DNA from: an uncultured Arthrobacter sp.
GTDB lineage: Bacteria > Actinomycetota > Actinomycetes > Actinomycetales > Micrococcaceae
NCBI RefSeq assembly: GCF_947493765.1
Contig: NZ_CANLSZ010000001.1
Span: 310,001-374,000, forward strand
Direction of reading: 5' to 3'
DNA length: 64,000 bases
The notes below the pieces were generated by a model, which was given only the letters and a program-made list of their open reading frames with translations, was not told where the DNA came from and ran no database searches. Shown in pieces: positions 54,493 to 63,098 of the stretch. The position numbers and the translations under genes are program-made. Numbering within the stretch: position 1 is the stretch's first letter; every line of letters starts with the position of its first letter.

Positions 54493-55593
54493 ATGACCTC
54501 TCTCGGCCTTGAGGAGGAGTACCTGCTCCTCGACCCGGACTCCGGACTGCCGGCGGATCACGCGGCCGAGGTCCAGGAGCTGCTCGAGGCCCATCCCGGG
54601 GTGACGCCGGAGGAGATCCAGCGCGAACTGCTGTCCTGCCAGATCGAGACGGCCACGCCCGTCTGCCAGAGCCTGGCCGAGGCGGAGGGGTCCCTGCTGA
54701 ACTTCCGCCGCACCCTGGCGGAGTCGGCGTCGAGCGTGGGCAGCCTCGCCGCCGCCACCGCGACGGCTCCGTGGATACACCAGGACTACCCGTCGCTGAC
54801 GGACAAGCAGCGCTACGAGGATCTCCGGGTGAGCGCCCCGGGCATCGTCGGTGACCAGTTCGTCAACGGCCTGCACGTGCACGTCGAGATCCCGGACCAG
54901 GAGAGCGGCATCCGGGCCCTGAACCGCATCCGCCCGTGGATCCCCCTGCTGACCGCCCTGAGCGTCAATTCCCCGTTCTGGCTGGGGCGCGACAGCGGCT
55001 TCGGGAGCTGGCGCGTGATCCACTACCGCCGGTGGGCCGTGCAGGGCATCCCGCCCGTGTTCGCCGACGTCGCCGACTACGAGCGTCGCATCACGCGACT
55101 CAGCAGCACCGGCGCCATCCTCGACCGCGGGGTCCTCACATGGGTGGCACGACTCTCGGACACCTTCCCCACGATAGAGCTCCGGGCCTGCGACGTGCAG
55201 CTCGAGGCCCGCGACTCCGTGCTCCTCGGCGCACTCACGCGGGCCCTCGTGGTCACCGCGCTGGGTGAGGCGACGGCGGACACTCCCCCGGTGGATCCTG
55301 ATCCCGAGCTGCTGGACGCGTCACTGTGGCAGGCGGCACGGGACGGGATGCAGCACCACCTCATGGACCTGCGCACGGCGGTACCCGTGCCGGCCGACAG
55401 GCTCCTCGAGTCCTTCCTCGACCACGTGGGACCGGCCCTGGAGTCAGAGGGCGATCTCGCCGACGTGACGGCGAGCCTGGCGACCATCGCGGAGCAGGGC
55501 ACCGGCTCGGAACGCCAGCGGCGGGCACTGCACGACGGCGGCATGGCGGCCCTGCTGTCCCTCTACAGGGAATCGCTCACCGGGGCGCAGTGA
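54493..55593 (+). CDS. Carboxylate-amine ligase, YbdK family (glutamate-cysteine ligase type 2-like)
   Basis: A 366-residue GCS2/YbdK enzyme: GLEEEYLLLDPDSG at the N-terminus, ELLSCQIETATPVCQSL, NGLHVHVEIPDQESGI and TIELRACDVQLEARDSVLLGAL are the family blocks. Such enzymes join glutamate to an amine or cysteine; actinobacteria use mycothiol rather than glutathione, so the true product is unknown. Monocistronic. Confidence 0.88.
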   Translation: MTSLGLEEEYLLLDPDSGLPADHAAEVQELLEAHPGVTPEEIQRELLSCQIETATPVCQSLAEAEGSLLNFRRTLAESASSVGSLAAATATAPWIHQDYPSLTDKQRYEDLRVSAPGIVGDQFVNGLHVHVEIPDQESGIRALNRIRPWIPLLTALSVNSPFWLGRDSGFGSWRVIHYRRWAVQGIPPVFADVADYERRITRLSSTGAILDRGVLTWVARLSDTFPTIELRACDVQLEARDSVLLGALTRALVVTALGEATADTPPVDPDPELLDASLWQAARDGMQHHLMDLRTAVPVPADRLLESFLDHVGPALESEGDLADVTASLATIAEQGTGSERQRRALHDGGMAALLSLYRESLTGAQ

Positions 55594-55603
55594 TGGGCTG
55601 AAC

Positions 55604-55670
55604 GTCCGGGTTGTGCGTCGCGGGCGGGCGGTCCGGGCTGCGGGTCCGGGTTGTGCGTCGCGGGCGGGCG
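55604..55670. repeat. 27-bp direct repeat, period 40
   Basis: The 27 bases starting GTCCGGGTTGTGCGTCGCGG occur at 55604-55630 and again, identically, at 55644-55670 in the gap between YbdK and a small membrane protein gene. Confidence 0.85.
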
Positions 55671-55677
55671 ACGCATC

Positions 55678-55905
55678 CTAGCGCTGCCGGCTGTCCCGCC
55701 GCAGCAGCCCCACGATGAGGCACAGCAGCCCGAGCAGCAGCGGCAGCAGGGTGTACAGGGTGTGCGTGCCGCCGAGATAACTCATGATGAAGATGAAGAC
55801 GAAGGTGCCGCTCACCAGGAGCCAGCCGAGCACGATGAGGGCGCGGCCCCGCTTCGGCGGGGGCAGCGGCGGCAGCCACGACGGCGGCCTGTCAGTCCAG
55901 CTCAT
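55678..55905 (-). CDS. Small two-helix membrane protein
   Basis: A 75-residue protein with a Pro-rich N-terminus (WLPPLPPPKRGR) and two transmembrane helices (residues 22-43 and 50-67) ending in RRDSRQR. Codon use is typical. Unknown function; the family is not recognised. Confidence 0.7.
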   Translation of the reverse strand: MSWTDRPPSWLPPLPPPKRGRALIVLGWLLVSGTFVFIFIMSYLGGTHTLYTLLPLLLGLLCLIVGLLRRDSRQR

Positions 55906-55950
55906 GGGCCCAGTGTAGTTCTCGGCGCCGCTCCGGTGCCGGGCCCAGAT

Positions 55951-57252
55951 TCAGTAGGACGGTGCAGCCGGTAGACCCATGTAGTGCTCGAGGGTGGACA
56001 GATTATGGCTCCGCATCTCCGACGCAATGGTAAGACCCACATAACGCAGATGCCACGGCTCGTAGGCGTAGCCTGTAATTGATGTCTGCCCTTGCGGGTA
56101 TCGCACGATGAAGCCGTATCGCCATGCATTCTGTGCCGCCCAGACCCCGGAAGGTGTTCCGCCGAAACATTCCTGCAGCCCGCACGCCCCGTTGGCGTTG
56201 CCGATGTCGATCGTCAACCCCGTCTGATGTTCGCTGTGCCCGGGTCGCGCCGAAATGAGATCCGCCGTGGCCTGACCGTACTGCTGCACATAGGAGGCAT
56301 ACAGCGATGCCTGCGTGTCGTAGGATCTGTAGCCGCTGACGGGGACCATCGCCACCCCTGCCGCCCTTGCGCCCGAGAGCAGCCGTGTGAGTTGCTGTGC
56401 TGCGTCGTTTCGCATGAGCGGACCCTCGACTCCTACCAGCGGGCCCGGGGTGTAGCGCACTGGAGTAAGGGGGCGGCGCTTGTTCACGACAACCACCGGC
56501 GAGGCGGCGACGTCGATGTCCCGAGATACGCGTGCACCACCAGCTGCTGTCCACGAGATGCGTCCCCGTTGATAGGTCTGGGTACATGTGGCGGCAGAGC
56601 AGGATTCATTCGACACCGGATACCCCAGGGCACCGTTCTCGTACTTCTCTGCAGCCCACGCGGCCCTGATCGCACCAAGGGAGACTGCCGCACCCGTCGT
56701 TCGAGACCAGTGAATTACGCCGCCCTGGTACTTTTGGTAGCAGCCGCCGCCGCGTAGACCGCAGATCTCATTCGTCGTGGGGAACCCCAGCTTACCGTTC
56801 TCGTACCGCGATCCCGCCCATGCCCTCCGAATCCCTCCATGGCTGGTATGGGCTCCACTGGCCGGCGACCAAACGATATAGCCCTTCTGGAAGCTTTGGT
56901 AACAGCCATTGTCGCGAAGCCCGCAGATCTCCGCGCTCACCGGATACCCGAGGAAGCCGTTCTCGGACCGGAATTGACGCCAGGTTCCGCGGATAGCTCC
57001 CCACGTGGCTTGGGCCCCGGTCGCGGGGGACCAAATAATTGCACCGTGCTGATAGCTTCGGTAGCACCCCCCGGCCCTCAATCCGCAGATCTCCGGGCCA
57101 GTCGGTACCCCGAGCTTCCCGGCGCTTCCGCCAAGCGCCGCGTATCGTGTATCGATGGGCGTCGCAGCCTGGGCCGCCGGCACCGAGATGAACCAACTCG
57201 ACAGCAGAGCGCATAAGAGAACACCCAGCAGGCGCGCCGAGGTGGGCCACAT
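55951..57252 (-). CDS. Secreted D,D-carboxypeptidase (VanY/M15B) with N-terminal LGFP repeats
   Basis: A 433-residue exported protein. Signal peptide (residues 1-31, ending VPAAQAA), then four LGFP-type repeats of about 55 residues (GKLGVPTG, GFLGYPVS, GKLGFPTT, GALGYPVS), each with paired cysteines in EICGLR-x-GGCYQ. The C-terminal M15B peptidase shows SGYRSYDTQASLY, SEHQTGLTIDIGN (Zn ligands His and Asp) and EPWHLRYVG (catalytic Glu, ligand His). The ATG start follows GGAGG at 5 bases. It likely trims peptidoglycan stem peptides while anchored to wall polymers through the repeats. Confidence 0.9.
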   Translation of the reverse strand: MWPTSARLLGVLLCALLSSWFISVPAAQAATPIDTRYAALGGSAGKLGVPTGPEICGLRAGGCYRSYQHGAIIWSPATGAQATWGAIRGTWRQFRSENGFLGYPVSAEICGLRDNGCYQSFQKGYIVWSPASGAHTSHGGIRRAWAGSRYENGKLGFPTTNEICGLRGGGCYQKYQGGVIHWSRTTGAAVSLGAIRAAWAAEKYENGALGYPVSNESCSAATCTQTYQRGRISWTAAGGARVSRDIDVAASPVVVVNKRRPLTPVRYTPGPLVGVEGPLMRNDAAQQLTRLLSGARAAGVAMVPVSGYRSYDTQASLYASYVQQYGQATADLISARPGHSEHQTGLTIDIGNANGACGLQECFGGTPSGVWAAQNAWRYGFIVRYPQGQTSITGYAYEPWHLRYVGLTIASEMRSHNLSTLEHYMGLPAAPSY

Positions 57253-57366
57253 GGTGTCCTCCGGTGATCGAGTTGTGTCGTCAAGCATAAGCACCCTCGA
57301 CGGTCGATTCCACCCGTGGACGCAAAAGCGCCCCACCGGATCCCGGTGGAGCGCTTCTGTGATTCG

Positions 57367-57731
57367 TGGAGATGGCGGGAATTGAACCCGCGTCCGATGC
57401 AGTGTAGTCAGGGCTTCTCCGTGCGCAGTCCGCGTCGGTTTTTCTCGGCTCCAGCCATCGTGCGGACGAGTGGCTGCCAAGCCCAGTTGTATGAGTGTCC
57501 CCCCGGTCCCTACAACGAGGACCGAGAGCAGTGGCCCTCTAAATGACGCCAGGATCCGGGGCGAGAGCAAACCCGGGCTGACGGACTAGCTAGGCTGCTT
57601 AGGCAGCGAGAGCGAAGTCAGTGCGCTTTTGTTCGGCACTTATTGTTTTACAAGGAGCGTTTACGAGATAACCCTGTATCCTCGGCACGCTTCCCCTGTC
57701 GCGACTAACATCGTCGAAACCTGTCATCCCC
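57367..57731 (-). ncRNA. ssrA: Transfer-messenger RNA (tmRNA)
   Basis: The 5' end GGGGATGACAGGTTTCGACG and 3' end with GGTTCAATTCCCGCCATCTCC-A pair as a tRNA-like acceptor (GGGGATG with CATCTCC). The tag reading frame (57637-57599 on the minus strand) encodes AEQKRTDFALAA then TAA, with the usual ALAA degron. CCA is not encoded (CGA follows the discriminator A). About 365 nt, next to smpB. Confidence 0.95.
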
Positions 57732-57867
57732 ATGTTCAGTTATCAAGTGGTGCGGTACTGCTTGGTGCGTCTCTTCGATACAACACTTCTTTGATACAAC
57801 ACCGGTGGGGCTTCACGCCCTGCCAGCTCATCCAGTCTACCGCACGCGAGGCCGTGGCCGCGAGCAC

Positions 57868-58341
57868 TCAGCCCCCGAGGTTCTTCTCACGCATGGCCCT
57901 CAGCGCCTCGCGGTTGTCCTGCTTCTCGCGGAGTGTCTGTCGCTTGTCGTAGTCCCGCTTTCCCCGTGCGACGGCGAGCTCCACCTTGGCCCGGCCGTTG
58001 AGGAAGTAGAGCTGCAGCGGTACCAGGGTGAAGCCCGATTCCTTGATCTTCTGCGAGATCTTGGTGAGTTCCTCGCGGTGCAGCAGCAGTTTCCGGCGGC
58101 GGCGCGCAGCGTGGTTCGTCCAGCTGCCCTGCGAGTACTCGGAGATGTGGATGCCCTCGAGCCAGAGCTCGTCGTTGTAGAAGACCGCGTAGCCGTCGAT
58201 CAGCGACGCACGCCCCGCCCGCAGGGACTTCACCTCGGTCCCCATCAGCGCCAGGCCGGCCTCGTAGGTGTCGAGCACGGCGTAGTCGTGATAGGCCTTC
58301 CGATTGGTGGCCACCACTTTCCGGCCACTTTCCTTCGGCAC
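57868..58341 (-). CDS. smpB: SsrA-binding protein SmpB
   Basis: A 157-residue tmRNA partner for trans-translation: [54 protein letters not shown], and basic C-terminal tail ([23 protein letters not shown]). GAAGGAG precedes the ATG. Encoded directly upstream of the ssrA gene on the same strand. Confidence 0.97.
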   Translation of the reverse strand: MPKESGRKVVATNRKAYHDYAVLDTYEAGLALMGTEVKSLRAGRASLIDGYAVFYNDELWLEGIHISEYSQGSWTNHAARRRRKLLLHREELTKISQKIKESGFTLVPLQLYFLNGRAKVELAVARGKRDYDKRQTLREKQDNREALRAMREKNLGG

Positions 58342-58384
58342 GGCAGAACTCCTTCTTCGCTACTGCTGCGGCTGCGGATCCGCG

Positions 58385-58401
58385 GGAGGACAGTGTCCTC
58401 C
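58385..58401. other. Short perfect palindrome in the prfB-smpB gap
   Basis: GGAGGACAGTGTCCTCC is symmetric around its central G. It lies in the 112-base gap between prfB and smpB; could be a weak hairpin or operator. Confidence 0.4.
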
Positions 58402-58453
58402 ATCCTACGACCCGGGACCGGCGGACACTGCTCCACCCGAGCCGTCGGTGACG

Positions 58454-59575
58454 CTAGCTGTCCTGGGCCTCGTTGCGGTTGTCGGTCCGCCACCGGATGC
58501 CGGCGTCGATGAAGTCGTCGATCTCCCCGTCGAAGACCGCCGAGGTGTTGCCCACCTCGTGGTTCGTCCGGAGGTCCTTGACCATCTGGTACGGGTTCAG
58601 CACGTAGGAGCGCATCTGGTCACCCCAGGACGCCTTCACGTCACCGGCGAACGCCTTCTTCTCCGCGTCCTCCTGCTCCTTCTTCAGGAGCAGGAGCCTC
58701 GACTGCAGCACGCGCATCGCTGCGGCGCGGTTCTGGATCTGCGACTTCTCGTTCTGCATGGAGACAACCACGCCGGTGGGCAGGTGCGTGAGCCGGACGG
58801 CCGAGTCGGTGGTGTTGACCGACTGCCCGCCGGGCCCGGAGGACCGGAAGACGTCCACGCGGATCTCGTTGTCGGGCACCTCGATGACGTCCGTCTGCTC
58901 GATGAGCGGGATCACCTCCACGGCGGCGAAGGAGGTCTGGCGGCGGCCCTGGTTGTCGAAGGGGCTGATGCGGACGAGCCGGTGGGTCCCTGCCTCCACG
59001 GACAGGGTGCCGAAGGCGTAGGGTGCCTTGACCTCGAAGGTGGCGGACTTCAGGCCTGCCTCCTCGGCGTAGGAGGTGTCGAGGATCGCGGTGGCATACC
59101 CGTGCCGCTCGGCCCACCGGAGGTACATGCGCAGCAGCATCTCCGCGAAGTCTGCGGCGTCCACTCCCCCGGCACCCGACCGGATGGTGACGACGGCCTC
59201 GCGCTCGTCCCACTCGCCGGCGAGCAGGGTCACGATCTCGAGGTCGTCGAGGGCCTTGCCGAGGGCGACGAGCTCACGCTCCGCCTCCTCCAGGGAATCC
59301 TGGTCCGCCTCGTCCTCGCCCAGTTCCACCAGCACCTCGAGGTCGTCGATGCGGCTCTCGAGGGTCTCGAGCCGCTCGAGGGCGGACTGGCGGTGGGAGA
59401 GTTTCGAGGTGACCTTCTGCGCCGCGGCCGGGTCGTCCCACAGGTCAGGGGCGCCGGCTTCCTCGCTGAGTTCCTCGATGTCCTTCCGGATCCCCTCCAC
59501 GTCGGAGACCTGCTCGATGGACTGGTACTGGGCGCGAAGGGCGCGGATCTCTGCGGGAAAATCGGTGGTTGCCAT
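58454..59575 (-). CDS. prfB: Peptide chain release factor 2
   Basis: A 373-residue RF2: SPF anticodon-like tripeptide at 204-206 ([15 protein letters not shown]), GGQ at 249-251 ([14 protein letters not shown]). No in-frame UGA or programmed frameshift is present, as is usual in actinobacteria. N-terminal helical domain is intact. In many relatives ftsE and ftsX lie between prfB and smpB; here they do not. Confidence 0.97.
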   Translation of the reverse strand: MATTDFPAEIRALRAQYQSIEQVSDVEGIRKDIEELSEEAGAPDLWDDPAAAQKVTSKLSHRQSALERLETLESRIDDLEVLVELGEDEADQDSLEEAERELVALGKALDDLEIVTLLAGEWDEREAVVTIRSGAGGVDAADFAEMLLRMYLRWAERHGYATAILDTSYAEEAGLKSATFEVKAPYAFGTLSVEAGTHRLVRISPFDNQGRRQTSFAAVEVIPLIEQTDVIEVPDNEIRVDVFRSSGPGGQSVNTTDSAVRLTHLPTGVVVSMQNEKSQIQNRAAAMRVLQSRLLLLKKEQEDAEKKAFAGDVKASWGDQMRSYVLNPYQMVKDLRTNHEVGNTSAVFDGEIDDFIDAGIRWRTDNRNEAQDS

Positions 59576-59626
59576 GGTGGTTCCAGCCTACGTCATCGCC
59601 GTGGGCGCCCTCTGGGTGGCCGGGCC

Positions 59627-60127
59627 TCACCTGACCAGCTGGGCCCGGGCATCGGCCCGGGCCGCTATGCGGATGCCCGCGGGCAGGAGACCGTTGATGA
59701 TCGGCGGACGCACCACCGCGGTCAGGACGACCCTCGCCGTCCGGCCGTCGGGCGCACCCGTGGCCGGGTCGACGGAGAGCTGCTCGAAGCGGGCGTCGGC
59801 GCCGGTGGCTGCGAGATAGCCCGCTGCGGACTGCTCGACCCCGGCCCCCTGGAGCACGGGCAGGGGCGCCGTCGGCCCCCCTTCCCCGCCTCCGCCCCCG
59901 ACGTCGATGCTGTAGTCGTCGGCCGCGGCGAGCGCGGCGCCGTCGGCCACCGAGAGCAGCTTCTTGTGCTCGATGTAGACGGCCGTCACCGCGAGGACGA
60001 CGGTGACGACGAGCAGGGAGATCAGCAGATAGCCGATGATCAGCACGCCCACCTGACCGCTGTCGCGCTGCGGACCTCCCGTGGCTCGGGCTGCGGTCCT
60101 GCCAAACGGAGCCGCGCGCCTGCTCAC
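59627..60127 (-). CDS. TadG-related pilus-assembly / TadE-like membrane protein
   Basis: A 166-residue protein with a class III-like N-terminus ([48 protein letters not shown]), one transmembrane helix, and an extracytoplasmic domain. This is the putative Flp pilus-assembly TadG-like type found in actinobacterial Tad clusters. GTG start overlaps the previous stop (GTGA). Last gene of the Tad operon. Confidence 0.78.
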   Translation of the reverse strand: MSRRAAPFGRTAARATGGPQRDSGQVGVLIIGYLLISLLVVTVVLAVTAVYIEHKKLLSVADGAALAAADDYSIDVGGGGGEGGPTAPLPVLQGAGVEQSAAGYLAATGADARFEQLSVDPATGAPDGRTARVVLTAVVRPPIINGLLPAGIRIAARADARAQLVR

Positions 60128-60618
60128 CCGAACCGCTCCACCATCTGCGTCGCTGTGGCGTCCACGGTGGAGGCCGAGGGCGTGGTCCCGCCGATCGCCG
60201 GGACGAGGGGCAGCGGCACCTCGAGACGGACGGCGACGGTCACGGCGGACCCCGGCGCGAGGCACTCGGCGCTGCAGGAGATCTCCACCGCGGACTGGTC
60301 CCCGGCGAACCCGAAATCGGCCAGAGCGATGCGCGCCGCCTCCCGGGCCCTCACCTCCCCTTCGGCTGACGTCGACGCGTCGGCATAGACCTTCGCGGCC
60401 TGGTCGGCAGCGCCCACGACGGCGAACGACCCCGCCTGGAGCCGGCCGACCGTCAGCACGAGATACACCACGGGAATCAGCAGCAGGACTCCGAGGAAGA
60501 CGAATTCCACGACGGCGCTGCCCCGTTCGCCGTCGTCCTCCTGGCCGATGGCTGCCGGTACCCTCCGGCGCAGGCCCGGCCGACGGCGGCGGAGGAGCTC
60601 AGGTCGGCAGGGCCGCAT
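60124..60618 (-). CDS. TadE-like pseudopilin (second)
   Basis: A 164-residue TadE-family protein: basic N-terminus, [29 protein letters not shown] (prepilin-like G/SAVVEF cleavage region with Glu5), then a beta-rich domain with a Cys pair (EISCSAEC). Overlaps the upstream TadE gene by 20 bases. Confidence 0.82.
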   Translation of the reverse strand: MRPCRPELLRRRRPGLRRRVPAAIGQEDDGERGSAVVEFVFLGVLLLIPVVYLVLTVGRLQAGSFAVVGAADQAAKVYADASTSAEGEVRAREAARIALADFGFAGDQSAVEISCSAECLAPGSAVTVAVRLEVPLPLVPAIGGTTPSASTVDATATQMVERFG

Positions 60619-61018
60619 GACCGCGCACCTCCAGCGTGCCGGCAGGGCCGAGCAGTCCGACGACGGGCAACGGCGCGCGGATCACCACCTCGAGGGTTCG
60701 CACGCCGCCGACCGTGCTCTCACCCACGGAGACGTCGGAGGCGTAGGCCTCGGAGAGGGAGCCCTCGATCAGCTCGCGGGCGCGTGTGGCGGCATCCGCG
60801 GGCCGGCGATCGGCCAGGGTGCCGTACCGCGCTCCCGACGACGCCGCGTCGATCAGCGTGTTCCGCACGTGCAGAACCAGAGTCAGCTGGAGGATCGCGA
60901 CGAAGATGACCGTCAGGAGACCCCCGATGAGGACGAAATCGACCACGGCGGCGCCACGCTCGCCGTCGTCGTGCGGCTCCTCCGGCCCGGCACGAACAAG
61001 CCGCAGCAGGGGCGCCAC
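60599..61018 (-). CDS. TadE-like pseudopilin (first)
   Basis: A 139-residue TadE-family protein with GAAVVDFVLIGGLLTVIFVAILQLTLVLHVRNTLIDAASSGARYG, where Asp replaces the usual Glu at position 5 after the Gly. One base after the pilin gene; GTG start. Confidence 0.82.
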   Translation of the reverse strand: MAPLLRLVRAGPEEPHDDGERGAAVVDFVLIGGLLTVIFVAILQLTLVLHVRNTLIDAASSGARYGTLADRRPADAATRARELIEGSLSEAYASDVSVGESTVGGVRTLEVVIRAPLPVVGLLGPAGTLEVRGHAALPT

Positions 61019-61019
61019 G

Positions 61020-61259
61020 TCAGGGCGAGACCTGGTCGATCGCCTGGTTGAACAGTCCCTCCAGCGCCGGGCCGGCGATGGCGAGCAGCGCCGCGACCAG
61101 TACGGCGGACATCAGGGTGATCATCACCCAGCCCGGGACGTCACCCCGTTCGGGATCATCCGTCCCGGGGCGTGGTGCCGTGACCGCACGGCCGAGGGCA
61201 GAGATCAGGGCTGCCAGGAGCACCAGCGCGCCGAGGGTGGAGCGGGTCAGGATCGTCAT
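61020..61259 (-). CDS. Candidate Flp-type pilin (DUF4244-like)
   Basis: A 79-residue protein. After a first hydrophobic segment, ERGDVPGWVMITLMSAVLVAALLAIAGPALEGLFNQAIDQVSP resembles the short actinobacterial Flp/DUF4244 pilins, with a Gly-Asp-type prepilin cleavage region before a single helix. It sits between tadC and the TadE genes, where the pilin gene is expected. GGAGA before the ATG. Confidence 0.7.
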   Translation of the reverse strand: MTILTRSTLGALVLLAALISALGRAVTAPRPGTDDPERGDVPGWVMITLMSAVLVAALLAIAGPALEGLFNQAIDQVSP

Positions 61260-61302
61260 GGGATTCTCCCTGCTGTAGTGATGGGTCGGTGTGGGGCGAA
61301 CA

Positions 61303-62244
61303 TCAGAAACCGAGATTGATCAAAGCGATGCCGGGATAGACGGCGAAGAGCACGGTCAGCGGAAGGACACCGAACACCAGGGGCACCATCATGGCGATCT
61401 CCTTCTTCCCGGCCGATTCCATGAGGTCGCGTTTCGCGAGGTCCCGCACGTCCTGCGCCTGCGCCCGGAGAACATCTGCCAGGGGTGTGCCGCGCTGCAC
61501 GGCCACGGTGATGCCGTCCACAAACCGGGCCAGTGGGGCGAGGCGGGTCCGGCGGGAGAACTCCTGCAGGGCCTCCACCAGCGGCCTTCCCGCGCGGGTA
61601 TTGGCCAGCACCAGGGAGAACTCGCCGGCGAGTTCTCCGTTCGCCGTCCTGCTGATCCGCTCGAGTGCTCCCGTGGTGCTCTCCCCCGCCGAGACCGCGA
61701 GCGCCATCAGTTCCGCCAGGCTGGGGAACTGGGCGAGCATGCGTGCCTCCCGGCGTCTGATGTCGACGGAGAGGGCATAGTCCCGTCCCACGAACCCCAG
61801 GACGGCGCACGCCAGGATGACCACGACCGCCAGAGGTACACCGATGGACCCGGAGGCTACGAGCAACACCATCACGAGGGTGGATCCCGCGAGGGCTGCC
61901 GCCGCCCACAGCAGCTGCTGTGCCCTGAAGTCCGCCGTCGACTGGTCGCGTCCGGCCTGGGCGAGCCGGCGGGTGAGTGCCGCCGTCGCAGGATTGAAGC
62001 GGTGGGACCAGCGGACGGCGTCGGCGAGGATGGGGCGGACGATCCGCTCGAGGGGCCCGAACGGTGTGACGTTGGCAGGGGTGTCGGCAAGGAGCCGTGA
62101 TCCCACGTCGACCGCGCGGAGTTGCGGTGCGACGCGCGCGGTGAGCGTCGTGGGCCGCATCGGTGGAAGGCGCACGAGCACGACCCACAGGCCGCACCCC
62201 AGTCCGATGCCGCACAGGGCAGCGAGGGCCACCCCGGGATTCAT
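61303..62244 (-). CDS. tadC: Tad/type II secretion F-domain inner-membrane protein (TadC)
   Basis: A 313-residue platform protein with a T2SSF domain (PSLAELMALAVSAGESTTGALERIS, LVEALQEFSRRTRLAPLARFVDGITVAVQRGTPLADVLRAQA) and four helices. Start ATG overlaps the tadB stop (ATGA). Confidence 0.9.
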   Translation of the reverse strand: MNPGVALAALCGIGLGCGLWVVLVRLPPMRPTTLTARVAPQLRAVDVGSRLLADTPANVTPFGPLERIVRPILADAVRWSHRFNPATAALTRRLAQAGRDQSTADFRAQQLLWAAAALAGSTLVMVLLVASGSIGVPLAVVVILACAVLGFVGRDYALSVDIRRREARMLAQFPSLAELMALAVSAGESTTGALERISRTANGELAGEFSLVLANTRAGRPLVEALQEFSRRTRLAPLARFVDGITVAVQRGTPLADVLRAQAQDVRDLAKRDLMESAGKKEIAMMVPLVFGVLPLTVLFAVYPGIALINLGF

Positions 62245-63098
62245 CGCATCACCCGCTGGTCCTCGGGCAGCGCCCCGATGCGCAGCATGATGCGATAGCA
62301 GAGCACGGAGATCAGCAGGCCGCCGAGCAGCACCATCACACCGCCGGCGGTGTTGTAGGCACGGATCGCCTCCGGCCGGGTGGAGAGCAGGAGGAGGACG
62401 AACCAGGGCGCTGCGACCGCCAGGCGCGCGGCGTTGATGGTCCAGGACTGACGTGCTTCGAGCTCGCTGCGGGTCCGTGCGGCGTCCCGCAGGAACTCGG
62501 ACAGCGTCCCGAGGAGCCGCCCGAGGTCGGACCCACCCACATCGCGCGTCAGGCGCAGCGCCTCGACGATGCGATCGGCCACCGGATCCGCGAGACGCTC
62601 CTTCAGGCGGCTGAGGGCATCGTCGAAGCGCCCGCCCGCCCGGTAGTCCGCTCCGAAGGTCCGGAAGGCCGGCCGCAGTTCGAGCGGCCCCTTCTCCCCG
62701 AGCTGGATGAGCGCCTCCGGCAATGAGAGACCGGCGCGGATGGCGGAGCGGAGGTGATCCACCACCTCGGGCCACAGTTCGCGCAGCGAGGCCGTGCGTC
62801 TCGCTGCGCGCCACCTGACGATCGAGACCGGCAGGAGCGCACCGAAGAGGGCGAAGCACAGCGCGATGGGCGGTGAGCCGGTCAGGACGACGCCGACCAG
62901 CATCACGAGGAGCCCGACCGCTGCGCAGGAGGCGAGCAACCCCTTCGGCGAGACCCGCTCCACTCCGGCACGCGCCAGGAGATCCTTGAGGGGCGCCCGG
63001 CGGGCCTTGCCCGGACGACGGCGCTCCGGGCGCTCCCAGAAGGACCACCAGATGAGCAGGAGGCCCGAGCCGAGGGCGACTCCGAGTGCCGCGCTCAC
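62241..63098 (-). CDS. tadB: Tad/type II secretion F-domain inner-membrane protein (TadB)
   Basis: A 285-residue T2SSF protein: ELWPEVVDHLRSAIRAGLSLPEALIQLG and DPVADRIVEALRLTRDVGGSDLGRLLGTLSEFLRD, flanked by two pairs of helices. The GTG start overlaps the tadA stop (GTGA). TadB and TadC form the inner-membrane platform. Confidence 0.9.
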   Translation of the reverse strand: MSAALGVALGSGLLLIWWSFWERPERRRPGKARRAPLKDLLARAGVERVSPKGLLASCAAVGLLVMLVGVVLTGSPPIALCFALFGALLPVSIVRWRAARRTASLRELWPEVVDHLRSAIRAGLSLPEALIQLGEKGPLELRPAFRTFGADYRAGGRFDDALSRLKERLADPVADRIVEALRLTRDVGGSDLGRLLGTLSEFLRDAARTRSELEARQSWTINAARLAVAAPWFVLLLLSTRPEAIRAYNTAGGVMVLLGGLLISVLCYRIMLRIGALPEDQRVMR

